Origin: Deltaproteobacteria bacterium
Lineage (GTDB): Bacteria > Desulfobacterota > Desulfobacteria > Desulfobacterales > JAABPS01
Length of the DNA: 37,824 nucleotides
Direction: 5' to 3'
Assembly: GCA_019309685.1 (NCBI GenBank)
Contig: JAFDFT010000004.1
Span: forward strand, 1 to 37,824
This document shows, one piece after another, positions 8,933 through 16,882 of this stretch. A model generated the notes under the pieces. The model saw only the letters and a list, made by a program, of their open reading frames with translations, was not told the DNA's origin and searched no databases. Both the position numbers and the translations under genes were made by a program. Numbering within the stretch: position 1 is the stretch's first letter; each line of letters opens with the position of its first letter.

Positions 8933-8978
8933 GATCATTGCCTCCCTTAAATTTTATTTTAGATAATATTTTGTAATA

Positions 8979-9006
8979 TCTATAATAATATAAAAATACG
9001 AGTCAA
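8979..9006 (-). promoter_or_regulatory. sigma70-like promoter for livK
   Basis: On the minus strand TTGACT (9001-9006) and TATAGA (8979-8984) are 16 bp apart, giving a start near 8971 and a leader of about 35 nt to the livK ATG. A second TTGACT overlaps just upstream (9006-9011). No operator was recognised. Confidence 0.55.
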
Positions 9007-9106
9007 GTCAAAACAGATGATTCTCCTTTACAGAACAAAGTCGTTTTACTCAACATGCAGCAAATAGGAAGAAAAGTCATGAATCACTTAATATTTAAGA
9101 AAAAAC

Positions 9107-9135
9107 TTGCCGTTTCAGCTTTATATTTATAATAT
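9107..9135 (+). promoter_or_regulatory. candidate sigma70-like promoter for nadK
   Basis: TTGCCG (9107-9112) and TAATAT (9130-9135) are 17 bp apart in an A+T-rich stretch, about 80 nt before the nadK start. The -35 element is weak. The rest of the 8939-9220 intergenic region shows nothing else I can name. Confidence 0.35.
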
Positions 9136-9220
9136 TAATTATATATCAGCAAACTGCTTGATACAACGGAAACTACAGATTTAACCTTTAAAACTCTGCA
9201 AAGAAAGGATCAACGTTGCC

Positions 9221-10072
9221 TTGGAAAAAATTGGAATCATTGTAAAAGCAGATAAAAATGCAAACAAAAAAGCCGATGAGTTGGAAAAATGGCTCCAATC
9301 AAAAGGAATTGGTGTCGTAAGGGAGGAAAGTGCGCCGCCAAACAAAAAACTCCCAAGTCATCCTGGTTCAGCGCCATCAGATTTGTCATGCATTTTTGTT
9401 TTGGGAGGAGATGGCACCTTTTTGGCTGCTGTTCGCTGGGTAGGAGATATGGACATCCCCATCGTAGGCGTTAAATTTGGAGAAGTCGGTTTCCTTGCTG
9501 AAACCACTGAAGAAAACCTTTTTCAGGTAGCACAAAAGATTTTAAAAAACGAATTTACTACCGAACCAAGGATGCGGCTTTTGATAAAAATTATTCGAGA
9601 TAAAAAAGAAGCTGTCTCTGAAACGGTATTAAATGACGTGGTGATAAATAAAGGAGCTTTGGCCAGGCTTGCGCATATTAAGACCTATGTGGATGACACA
9701 TTTTTGACAACGTATAATGCGGATGGACTCATCGTCTCAACTCCTACGGGCTCCACTGCGTATTCTCTCTCGGCTGGCGGTCCGATTGTACATCCGGCTG
9801 TTCGGGGTATTATTATGACACCGATTTGCCCCTTTACATTAACCAATCGGCCATTAATCATTCCTGATACCGCTTCCATAAAAATCAGGCTTGAAAAAAA
9901 ATCTTCGGATATCATGTTGACATTTGATGGGCAATCTGGACTGGCGATAACTGAAAAAGATACAATTATCATCCAGAAGGGGTCTCATCCGGTAAATCTG
10001 ATCACCTTCCCGGATCAGCAGTATTTTGATGTATTAAAAGCAAAACTGAGATGGAGTGGGAGTCACGTATAG
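9221..10072 (+). CDS. nadK: NAD kinase
   Basis: Phosphorylates NAD+ to NADP+ in the cytoplasm. The GGDGT motif is at residues 62-66 (FVLGGDGTFLAA). NADGLIVSTPTGSTAYSLSAGGP is the conserved substrate-binding block and LTFDGQSG lies in the C-terminal beta domain. 283 residues is normal. The start is TTG at 9221, the only suitable start near the ribosome site AAAGGA (9204-9209); ATG is absent there. It stands alone on the plus strand, divergent from livK, and ends 8 bp before a MITE-like repeat. Confidence 0.95.
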   Translation: MEKIGIIVKADKNANKKADELEKWLQSKGIGVVREESAPPNKKLPSHPGSAPSDLSCIFVLGGDGTFLAAVRWVGDMDIPIVGVKFGEVGFLAETTEENLFQVAQKILKNEFTTEPRMRLLIKIIRDKKEAVSETVLNDVVINKGALARLAHIKTYVDDTFLTTYNADGLIVSTPTGSTAYSLSAGGPIVHPAVRGIIMTPICPFTLTNRPLIIPDTASIKIRLEKKSSDIMLTFDGQSGLAITEKDTIIIQKGSHPVNLITFPDQQYFDVLKAKLRWSGSHV

Positions 10073-10079
10073 GCATTTA

Positions 10080-10311
10080 GAGACCTTTGCAAAACCCCAC
10101 TTTTTGCCCAATTTCTGTGTCAGGTGGTTCCTCCGCCTTTGGCGGACTCAGCTTTTAACCCTCCACCGAACTTTGGCGGATTAATCCTCGAAATACTCAA
10201 TGTATGGATGCCTGCCCCGTAGATCAGGAAGATCTTACGGGGTGGTTAATCCGCCTGAGGCGGATCGCCTTCCTTGAACCTGAACAAAAATCACTATTTT
10301 TCAAAGGTCTC
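10080..10311. mobile_element. MITE-like element with terminal inverted repeats and 5-bp target duplication (family C, full copy)
   Basis: 232 bp bounded by GAGACCTTTG (10080-10089) and its inverse CAAAGGTCTC (10302-10311), followed on each inner side by A-rich pairing. The flanks carry the same 5 bp, ATTTA, at 10075-10079 and 10312-10316, a target-site duplication. The interior is non-coding and contains short CCGCC/GGCGG foldbacks. It fills the space between the convergent nadK and VOC genes. A diverged half copy is at 33161-33251. No transposase is encoded, so it would have moved in trans. Confidence 0.7.
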
Positions 10312-10332
10312 ATTTATATATTGAAACAGCAT

Positions 10333-10734
10333 TTATCGTGAATCAGCCACCATCTTTTTCTCCTTTATTTCGAAAAGATTCCCCTCATAATCGCTAATAA
10401 ACAGGATAAAAGAATCATCTCTGGGGATCTTGTTGATCTTCAGGTTCATGGCTTCACATTCTTTGATAAAGGCTTCGCGGTCATCAACTTCCAGGCATGC
10501 ATGCCCGATCTTATGAACATCCAGGCCTTTATCATCACCGATAAACACCTCAAAGCGGATGTCATCATTTGCATAATTGACCATCTTCAATTCAATGCTG
10601 ACCCCAAAAATTTTTTCTATAAGCCCGCTTGGAAGAACCCTTGAATTGACTTTTTTTAATCCAAGAAGATTGCCATAAAACGTATCACTCTCTTCTTCTG
10701 AACTGCAAAAAACCGCGATGTGATTCAAAAACAT
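10333..10734 (-). CDS. VOC (glyoxalase/methylmalonyl-CoA epimerase-like) superfamily protein
   Basis: 133 residues with two beta-alpha-beta-beta-beta modules: FLNHIAVFCSSEEESDTFY starts the first and KIGHACLEVDDREAFIKE the second. His5 (NHIAV), His78-like (GHACLEV) and Glu near the C-terminus (GNLFEIKE) are placed like the metal ligands of glyoxalase-fold enzymes. The substrate is unknown; the fold includes epimerases, glyoxalases and dioxygenases. AAGGTGAAAGA precedes the ATG. It is 38 bp downstream of the small zinc-ribbon gene and probably co-transcribed. Confidence 0.8.
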   Translation of the reverse strand: MFLNHIAVFCSSEEESDTFYGNLLGLKKVNSRVLPSGLIEKIFGVSIELKMVNYANDDIRFEVFIGDDKGLDVHKIGHACLEVDDREAFIKECEAMNLKINKIPRDDSFILFISDYEGNLFEIKEKKMVADSR

Positions 10735-10772
10735 TCTTTCACCTTTTTTTCATATGATTCTGTATACAAAAA

Positions 10773-10919
10773 TTAGTGCACTTCCCTTTCACATTTCCTG
10801 CAGAGCATTTCTCCATTTATTTCTACAGGTTCGCCGCAACGTAAACATGGTTCATTGCCTTTTATATCTGAATCAGCGTTATCCGGTCTTATCATATTAT
10901 CTTTCTCATCTGTACTCAT
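10773..10919 (-). CDS. 48-residue zinc-ribbon protein
   Basis: A short frame starts at ATG 10919 behind a strong ribosome site (GGAGG, 7 nt upstream) and ends with TAA at 10773. The first 20 residues are acidic and polar. The C-terminal half has two paired cysteines, C25-L-R-C28 and C40-R-K-C43, in a rubredoxin/zinc-ribbon spacing (CxxCGE...LCRKCE). No membrane segment. It probably binds one zinc; its partner is unknown. It lies between the family B repeat at 10999-11297 and the VOC gene. Confidence 0.75.
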   Translation of the reverse strand: MSTDEKDNMIRPDNADSDIKGNEPCLRCGEPVEINGEMLCRKCEREVH

Positions 10920-10998
10920 CGCCAATCCTCCATGCTAAAATTATACATAACGAAGACCAAACCATAAAAGTTGATGAACATCAACTGTATCGTTAATT

Positions 10999-11297
10999 TT
11001 AAATGCCTGATTTTGTACAAATTTAAGGTTTTCATATGCCCCGCAAGCGGGATTTCGCTTGCGCTCAACAAGCTGCATCTAAGGGTGAAGCCATAGTAAA
11101 ACTATTGCGAACCCTTAGTAACGAAGCATATGGAAGCCTCCGGTTCGCCCATCGGGTGAAAATAAATGAGAAAAAGAGGCTAATATTCTTTTTACTATAT
11201 GGGCAAATTGCTTCAATTTTAAAATATTATTTGAGCTATTGAATTGACTCGAAGAGAATAATTCTCATCAATTTTCATGCAAGATTCAGGCATTTAA
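10999..11297. mobile_element. foldback/MITE-like repeat, family B copy 1
   Basis: 299 bp with imperfect terminal inverted repeats: TTAAATGCCTGA at 10999-11010 is matched by its exact inverse at 11286-11297, and similarity continues inward (TTTTGTAC against TCTTGCAT). TTAA at both tips may be a target duplication. Inside, AGGTTTTCATATGC pairs with GCATATGGAAGCC and CTAAGGGT pairs with ACCCTTAG, so the strand folds strongly. It is ~300 bp, abuts the aldolase/dehydrogenase stop codon (11298) and shares most of its sequence with 13434-13755. The 68-codon frame inside it (11036) is not conserved between copies past the first 12 codons. Confidence 0.7.
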
Positions 11298-13412
11298 TTA
11301 TCTTGAAAAAGTCGCCGGGTTCCCTCCATCCACAGGCAACGCTGCCCCGGTCGTAGGGGTAAGGTCACTTGCAAAAAATACCACCGCATTCCCCACATGT
11401 TCCGCAAGCACCCGTGTTTTTAAAAGATTTCGCTGCTGGTAATAATTCTGCAAGCCTTCAGGATCCAGCCCCCGGGACTTCATTCTATCAGGTCCTACAA
11501 CGCCCCATAGCTTTGAAGGTATCTTATCGTCTCCAAAAACAGCATCCGGATTAACCATGTTAACACGCACACCCATTTCGGCAAGTTCCAGTGCCGCGAT
11601 CTTTGAAATTTGATGCGCGCCCGCCTTTGACGCGCTATACGCTCCAAATGCAGCGCCAGGATCAAACACATTTTTTGAACTGATAACAATGATATTGCCG
11701 CCAGTCCCCTGCCTTCTAAAAACAGGAATAGCGGCTTTGATCACCGTATACGTTCCCTTAAGGTTCACGGCCATAACCTGGTCAAATTTTTGCGGGTCCA
11801 TGTCTTCGATTTTCGCCACATGAGCAACACCGGCATTTGGCACAACGATATCGATCCCACCTGTCTTTTGGCAAATCCTGTTAAATCCGTTTTGAACTGA
11901 TTTAAAATCAGTAACATCAAAAATTTCGCATTCCAACAAATTTTTATTGTATTTTTCCGTTAATATGGAATAAACAATTTCCAATCTCTTTTTATCAATA
12001 TCAGATATAACAACAACCGCACCCGCAGCCAAAAGCCTCTCTGCTACACCCGCCCCAATGGCACCGGCAGCCCCGGTAACAAGCGCAATCTGCCCTTGAA
12101 GCGGGAGTATGGCGGATTTCTTTAGTTTTTGCTGCTGAAGGCTCCAATATTCCATATCAAAGACATGTGAACGGGAAATAGGCTTATACTCACCAAAAGT
12201 CAGGGCTTTTCGTTTGGCCCTTATGGTATGCTCACCGATGTCTGCTGCAATGCGTGCATCCTTTCGGCTAAACCCAATTGCAATAAGGCCTGCCCCGAAA
12301 ACAAGAAAAAGTCTGGGATAAGGATCAAGACTCTCAAAATCAATATTCTTTGTTGTTTTCCGTGACTGGACGTACTGCCGGTAATCCTTTTTATACGCAT
12401 GGACCACCCTATGAACGAGTTGTTTTAAAGCAGCATCATCCGCCGGCATGGATGGAATATACGCCATCTCATTTTTTGTCCGGATGGCATGATCCGGTGT
12501 GAGTACCCCTGAACGGCAAATTTCTTTAGCTTCTTTAGAAAGAGAAGCTTCAATAAGATCCCGCCCATCTCTTATCTCTATGCAAAATTTTCTAAGCTTC
12601 CCTGTGTTTTTATCTTGACCATGCGCACACGTACCACGGATAACCTGCGCGGCCCGCTGAATAGCTGAAGGGCTTTTTTCTCGAGATATCCTGGCCCCAG
12701 ATGGTGTATAAAACAGTTTACTTTTAGTCTGTTCTTTTATATACGTCTCTGCTTTACTCACATAAGCAACCATATTCTTATAAGATGTTTCGGCACTATC
12801 AGCAAAAGTAAATATTCCATGATTCATCACTACAATAGCTTCAATATCCGGATTTTTTTTATATTGATTTATCATCGCCTTTGCCAAAGGAAGACCGGAC
12901 AGAATATAAGAAATGACGGGCACCTTATCCCCAAGCGCTTCTTTGACGATACGCTTCCCATTCTTTTGATTGGTAAGAATAAGAATGCTGTCAGCGTGCG
13001 TATGGTCAATATATGTATGGGGAAGAAAAATATGCAGCAAAGCTTCTACTGATGGATCCGGCGCCGAAGCATCAATTCGATGGATTCTCAGTTGGTTCTG
13101 CATCACTTCATCAGCAAGATCTTTTACATTCCTGAGTCTTCGCAGCGGTTCCATATTCAACCCAACGAATCCATCCGGCCCGATTGTTGACAGATCCATT
13201 CCGCTGCCTTTAACAAAAATAACGTCTTTCTTTTCTCCCAGAATATTTTTAGACATTAATTTCACGGAAGTATTTCCGCCACCATGAAGAACCAAATCGC
13301 TATTAGCACCTATCAGGCGGGATGTATAGATCCTTAATGCCAGTGCCCCTGGGAGAAAGGCATGCTTTTTTACGAATGCCTTTGCATCCTTTTTTTTAAA
13401 TAGATTTATCAT
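11298..13412 (-). CDS. bifunctional class II aldolase/short-chain dehydrogenase (RhaD-type fusion)
   Basis: 704 residues, the usual size of rhamnulose-1-phosphate aldolase/lactaldehyde dehydrogenase fusions. Residues ~20-400 are a class II aldolase domain with GGGNTSVK, the zinc histidines of DHTHAD (137, 139) and NHG (198). Residues ~435-700 are an SDR: TGAAGAIG dinucleotide motif (446-453), NAG (526-528), serines at 578-579 and YSASK (592-596). By family it cleaves a sugar 1-phosphate and oxidises the aldehyde produced, with NAD+. No rhamnose isomerase or kinase is nearby, so the sugar is uncertain. The neighbouring LsrF-like aldolase suggests a shared short-sugar pathway. The nearest ribosome site (GGAGG at 13431-13435) is a long 18 nt from the ATG, but an in-frame TAA precedes the ATG and excludes longer starts. 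Confidence 0.85.
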   Translation of the reverse strand: MINLFKKKDAKAFVKKHAFLPGALALRIYTSRLIGANSDLVLHGGGNTSVKLMSKNILGEKKDVIFVKGSGMDLSTIGPDGFVGLNMEPLRRLRNVKDLADEVMQNQLRIHRIDASAPDPSVEALLHIFLPHTYIDHTHADSILILTNQKNGKRIVKEALGDKVPVISYILSGLPLAKAMINQYKKNPDIEAIVVMNHGIFTFADSAETSYKNMVAYVSKAETYIKEQTKSKLFYTPSGARISREKSPSAIQRAAQVIRGTCAHGQDKNTGKLRKFCIEIRDGRDLIEASLSKEAKEICRSGVLTPDHAIRTKNEMAYIPSMPADDAALKQLVHRVVHAYKKDYRQYVQSRKTTKNIDFESLDPYPRLFLVFGAGLIAIGFSRKDARIAADIGEHTIRAKRKALTFGEYKPISRSHVFDMEYWSLQQQKLKKSAILPLQGQIALVTGAAGAIGAGVAERLLAAGAVVVISDIDKKRLEIVYSILTEKYNKNLLECEIFDVTDFKSVQNGFNRICQKTGGIDIVVPNAGVAHVAKIEDMDPQKFDQVMAVNLKGTYTVIKAAIPVFRRQGTGGNIIVISSKNVFDPGAAFGAYSASKAGAHQISKIAALELAEMGVRVNMVNPDAVFGDDKIPSKLWGVVGPDRMKSRGLDPEGLQNYYQQRNLLKTRVLAEHVGNAVVFFASDLTPTTGAALPVDGGNPATFSR

Positions 13413-13433
13413 TTAAAATTCTACGATTTCCCT

Positions 13434-13755
13434 CCTGAATTTTGCACGAATTGGAGGTTTTCATATGCCCCGCAAACGGGATTTCGCTTGCGCTCAACAA
13501 GGCGATACATCTAAGGGTGAAGCCATAGTGCACTATTACGAACCCTTAGAAACGCCGCATATGGAAGCCTCCGGTTCGCCCATCTTGTTAGAATATAGCT
13601 CTAAAAGCGAAAGCCAACGGGCGAAAATTGATGTGAAAATAGATAGATACTCCTTTTTTACCATATGGGTAAAATGCTTCAATGTAAAAATAATGCTGGA
13701 ACTATTATAATGACTTATTGAAAAAATTCTCATCAATTTTCATGCAAGATTCAGG
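13434..13755. mobile_element. foldback/MITE-like repeat, family B copy 2
   Basis: 322 bp, bounded by CCTGAATTTTGCACGAA (13434-13450) and, inverted, CCTGAATCTTGCATGAA (13739-13755). The interior matches copy 1 in the same orientation, including CCCCGCAA-CGGGATTTCGC, the CTAAGGGT...ACCCTTAG hairpin and the ATTCTCATCAATTTTCATGC right end. The right tip contains the TGA stop codon of the LsrF-like gene (13751-13753). It fills the 338-bp gap between the two aldolase genes. GGAGGTTTTCATATG inside resembles a ribosome site plus start, but the reading frame after it is not conserved. Confidence 0.7.
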
Positions 13756-14539
13756 CCCCTGCTTCTTCCGCAAATATATCCTGTGCGTCTTTCACTGAAG
13801 CATCTTCATGTATAATTGACCGCAACGCCTTCATCATAGCCACCGGATGATCATGCTGCCATACGTTCCGGCCTAGGTTAAGGCCAATTGCGCCCTTTTG
13901 CATACCATCATGAACAAATTCAAAAACCTCCAGCTCAGTATCACACTTTGGCCCCCCTGCCATCACAATCGGCACAGGACATCCATTCACAACTTTATCG
14001 AGATTCTCGCACCAGTACGTTTTTACTACCTTTGCGCCAAATTCCGCGGCAATTCTACAGCATAAAGAAAGATACCTGGCGTCTCTTTTTTCCAGTTCCT
14101 TTCCCACGGCAGTGACGGCCATAACAGGAATTCCGTAATCTTCACATACATTTACCAGCTCTCCTAAATTCACAAGCGATTCATGTTCATAATCGCTTCC
14201 TATAAAAATGGACATCCCAACAGCTGCCACATTGAGACGGATGGCTTCTTCGATGGATGTTGTAATCGCTTCATTGGCAAGATCCTTTCCCACAACACTA
14301 GTACCGCCTGACATTCTCAAAATAAGCGGGGGACTGTTTGCGGGGTCCACGCACGCTCGCAAAACGCCACGTGTAACAAATAATCCATCCGCATAAGAAA
14401 CCAGCGGTTTAATGGTTTCACCGGGTTTTTCCAGCTTCCGGGTAGGCCCTTGAAAGTATCCATGGTCGATGGGTAAAAACATACAATGACCATCAGATTT
14501 TATGAGACGCGACAATCGATTTTTCATTCCCCAATCCAT
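13751..14539 (-). CDS. LsrF-like class I aldolase/thiolase (DeoC/LacD/DhnA superfamily)
   Basis: 262 residues. The N-terminus MDWGMKNRLSRLI, followed by LPIDHGYFQGPTRKLEKP, is the LsrF pattern. The TIM barrel includes LFVTRGVLR, GMSIFIGSDYE and KVVKTYWCENL, whose lysine is the expected Schiff-base residue, then VPIVMAGGPK and the phosphate-binding GLNLGRNVWQ. In enterobacteria LsrF acts on phosphorylated autoinducer-2 breakdown products; relatives make DKFP or ADH in archaeal-type aromatic synthesis. Lsr transport and kinase genes are absent, so substrate is open. AAAGGAGGG precedes ATG 14539. The last codons and TGA lie inside the repeat tip, so the C-terminus (EEAGA) may have been trimmed by the insertion. 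Confidence 0.85.
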   Translation of the reverse strand: MDWGMKNRLSRLIKSDGHCMFLPIDHGYFQGPTRKLEKPGETIKPLVSYADGLFVTRGVLRACVDPANSPPLILRMSGGTSVVGKDLANEAITTSIEEAIRLNVAAVGMSIFIGSDYEHESLVNLGELVNVCEDYGIPVMAVTAVGKELEKRDARYLSLCCRIAAEFGAKVVKTYWCENLDKVVNGCPVPIVMAGGPKCDTELEVFEFVHDGMQKGAIGLNLGRNVWQHDHPVAMMKALRSIIHEDASVKDAQDIFAEEAGA

Positions 14540-14657
14540 AAAAACCCTCCTTTATTCATCGATAGGTATTATAATTTATACGAAATCTCACTCAGCATGT
14601 TTGAGGCGTTCTTATAGCCAATAATTTCATCGCGAGAAAATGTCAATGATCCTAATA

Positions 14658-14686
14658 TTGACTTATGTTGAATCTTACAATATACA
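14658..14686 (+). promoter_or_regulatory. sigma70-like promoter for the exported LPP20-like gene
   Basis: TTGACT (14658-14663) and TATACA (14681-14686) are separated by exactly 17 bp. The predicted transcript starts near 14693, leaving 36 nt before GTG 14729. This also argues against the upstream in-frame TTG at 14705. Confidence 0.6.
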
Positions 14687-14728
14687 AATTAGAAAAATCA
14701 ACTATTGAAATTAATAGGATACAACATT

Positions 14729-15655
14729 GTGAAAAATCGATTCACATTTTTTATGTGCCTGGTTGGATTAATTGCAATCTATTCTTCCGTAGAGTGTGAA
14801 AAATTACCGGATCTTATTGAAAAAATTAATGGCGGAAGCATTAATTGGACAAAAGGAATTATTCAAGCCACCGGCATTAACATCCCTGACAATAGAGACT
14901 TTAATATACCACTAAATCGTCAGGAAGCATTAGCCGCGGCAACGCGTACAGCACTCGACGAGCTTTTGGATGTCGTAAAAACAATAAAAATTAATAGTGA
15001 AATAAAGGTAGACAGCCTCGGCACGAAGAACAAAGTCATCATAGAAAAAATAGGTCACATGGTCAAAGATGCCAAAATAATCGAGCAAAAATATCTAACA
15101 GACGGAAAAGTTGAAATTACAGTTCAAATGGCTTTACGTGGCGGATTTGCCCAGCTTGTGCTGCCGGAAGATATCAAACAGATCGATGATATCAAAGTGG
15201 TCAAGTCCTCACAGAAAAACGACCCATCCTCTTCACCAAAATCCGGACCTATATACCCAAAAGAAAAAAAGGATTTCTTTACAGGCTTGATAATCGATGC
15301 CACGGGGATGAATACTACCCCATCAATGGTTCCCGTCGTCCTGGACGAAAATGGCCGAAAGGTCTTTGGGCCGGCCTTTATGAGTCGTGAGTCCGCTGTT
15401 CAATATGGAACCAGCGAATATGAAAAAGAGATTCAAAGAGCAAAACAAAACCCAAGGGTTGGCGCCAATCCTTTAATAGTAAAGGGCTTACGAACCGAGG
15501 GGGCAGTACATACAAATATTATTATCAGCAATTCAGATGCGCTGATACTTCGAAGCAAACCCGAGCACCTGACCTTTTTGAAAAAATGCCGGGTAATCAT
15601 TGTCATCGATGAACTAAAAAAGCAAACCGCTAAAAATAACAATTTAAACGGCTAA
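14729..15655 (+). CDS. exported LPP20-like family protein
   Basis: 308 residues from GTG 14729 (AGGA 8 nt upstream); an in-frame TTG at 14705 is less likely given the promoter position. A basic N-terminus plus hydrophobic stretch (FTFFMCLVGLIAIYS) is a signal peptide, with Cys after SSVE as a possible but atypical lipid site. The middle (RQEALAAATRTALDELLDVVKTI) matches the helix of LPP20-type lipoproteins, followed by VEITVQMALRGG. The C-terminal ~120 residues (FTGLIIDATGM, VFGPAFMSRESAVQYG, NPLIVKGLRTEGA, LKKCRVIIVID) form a conserved block in deltaproteobacterial exported proteins. Probably outer-membrane or flagellum-associated by analogy; role unknown. Convergent with metK, 21 bp apart. 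Confidence 0.75.
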   Translation: MKNRFTFFMCLVGLIAIYSSVECEKLPDLIEKINGGSINWTKGIIQATGINIPDNRDFNIPLNRQEALAAATRTALDELLDVVKTIKINSEIKVDSLGTKNKVIIEKIGHMVKDAKIIEQKYLTDGKVEITVQMALRGGFAQLVLPEDIKQIDDIKVVKSSQKNDPSSSPKSGPIYPKEKKDFFTGLIIDATGMNTTPSMVPVVLDENGRKVFGPAFMSRESAVQYGTSEYEKEIQRAKQNPRVGANPLIVKGLRTEGAVHTNIIISNSDALILRSKPEHLTFLKKCRVIIVIDELKKQTAKNNNLNG

Positions 15656-15676
15656 CATTTTTTTAATTCGAGTCTT

Positions 15677-16846
15677 TTAAACACCTGCTTTTTCTTTAAT
15701 TTCCTCTGCTTTATTTGTTTTTTCCCAGGCAAATTCAGGTTCACTGCGTCCAAAATGACCGTATGCTGAGGTCTTTCGATATATCGGACGTAAAAGATCA
15801 AGATATTCAATGATGGCGGCAGGCCTCAGATCAAAAACATCTTTTACAATTTCTGTTGCACGGTTTTCCGGAATGGCACCGGTCCCCATAAGGTCTACCA
15901 TCACAGAAACAGGTTCCGCCACACCAATCGCGTAAGCAATCTGCACCTCACATTTTTTAGAAATACCGGATGCAACAATATTTTTTGCGATATGTCTTCC
16001 CATATATGACGCACTGCGATCCACCTTGGAAGGATCTTTGCCTGAGAAACATCCTCCGCCATGGCTCCCCTGACCACCATACGTATCAACAATAATTTTT
16101 CGCCCGGTAAGACCGCAGTCTCCCATGGGACCGCCAACAACAAATTTCCCTGTTGGATTGATGAAATAACGTGTGTCACCATCTGTCATGTCCTTGGGAA
16201 TAACTTTTTTTATCACTTCTTCAATCAGGCCCTCTTTTATTTCGTCATATGTAACATCCGGTTTATGCTGGGCGGATAAAACGACCGTATCTACCCGCTT
16301 TGGAGTGCCGTTTTCATACTCAATAGTTACTTGAGACTTCCCGTCAGGTCTTAAAAAATTAAGGGAATTGTTATTTCTGACGGTTGACAGCCGGTTAACG
16401 AGCTTATGCGCAAACATTATAGGCATGGGCATCAATTCAGGTGTTTCATCAGACGCAAATCCAAACATAAGACCCTGGTCACCCGCTCCCTGATCTTTGA
16501 ATAACCCTTCACCCACATTTACGCCCTGGGCTATATCCGGAGATTGATGGTCGATGCTTGTAATAACGGAACACGTCTGCCAATCAAAACCCATTTGAGA
16601 AGAATGATATCCTATATCTTTTATGGTGTCGCGAACGATCTGAGGCATATCCACGTAACACTCAGTCGTAATTTCCCCGGCAATAAAAGCAATGCCCGTG
16701 GTAACAAGGGTCTCACAGGCAACTCTGCATTTTTTGTCCTGTGCAATGATCGCATCCAGTATGGAATCAGATATGGCATCCGCTACTTTGTCAGGATGAC
16801 CTTCCGTAACAGATTCGGATGTGAATAAAAATTTTTGATCATTCAT
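15677..16846 (-). CDS. metK: S-adenosylmethionine synthetase
   Basis: Makes S-adenosylmethionine from methionine and ATP. 389 residues, full length. The signature TSESVTEGHPDKVADAISD starts the protein. GAGDQGLMFGFA, the P-loop-like GGGCFSGKDPSKVDRSA and the late block EFAWEKT are intact. It lies 36 bp downstream of panC with no promoter or SAM riboswitch visible in the gap, so it is probably co-transcribed from the strong promoter upstream of panC. Confidence 0.97.
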   Translation of the reverse strand: MNDQKFLFTSESVTEGHPDKVADAISDSILDAIIAQDKKCRVACETLVTTGIAFIAGEITTECYVDMPQIVRDTIKDIGYHSSQMGFDWQTCSVITSIDHQSPDIAQGVNVGEGLFKDQGAGDQGLMFGFASDETPELMPMPIMFAHKLVNRLSTVRNNNSLNFLRPDGKSQVTIEYENGTPKRVDTVVLSAQHKPDVTYDEIKEGLIEEVIKKVIPKDMTDGDTRYFINPTGKFVVGGPMGDCGLTGRKIIVDTYGGQGSHGGGCFSGKDPSKVDRSASYMGRHIAKNIVASGISKKCEVQIAYAIGVAEPVSVMVDLMGTGAIPENRATEIVKDVFDLRPAAIIEYLDLLRPIYRKTSAYGHFGRSEPEFAWEKTNKAEEIKEKAGV

Positions 16847-16882
16847 AAATTTACTCCTTCACTTTATATATTTTTTATCTTT

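Noticed and set aside
11036..11242. A 68-codon frame starting MPRKRDFACAQQ within the family B repeat, with a similar one at 13465-13710
   Set aside because: Only the first 12 codons agree between copies; small insertions shift the frames afterwards, so the shared sequence is a repeat rather than a protein, despite the ribosome-site-like GGAGG in copy 2.
16847..16882. Possible SAM riboswitch upstream of metK
   Set aside because: The gap to panC is only 36 bp and A+T-rich, too short for a SAM aptamer; no conserved elements seen.
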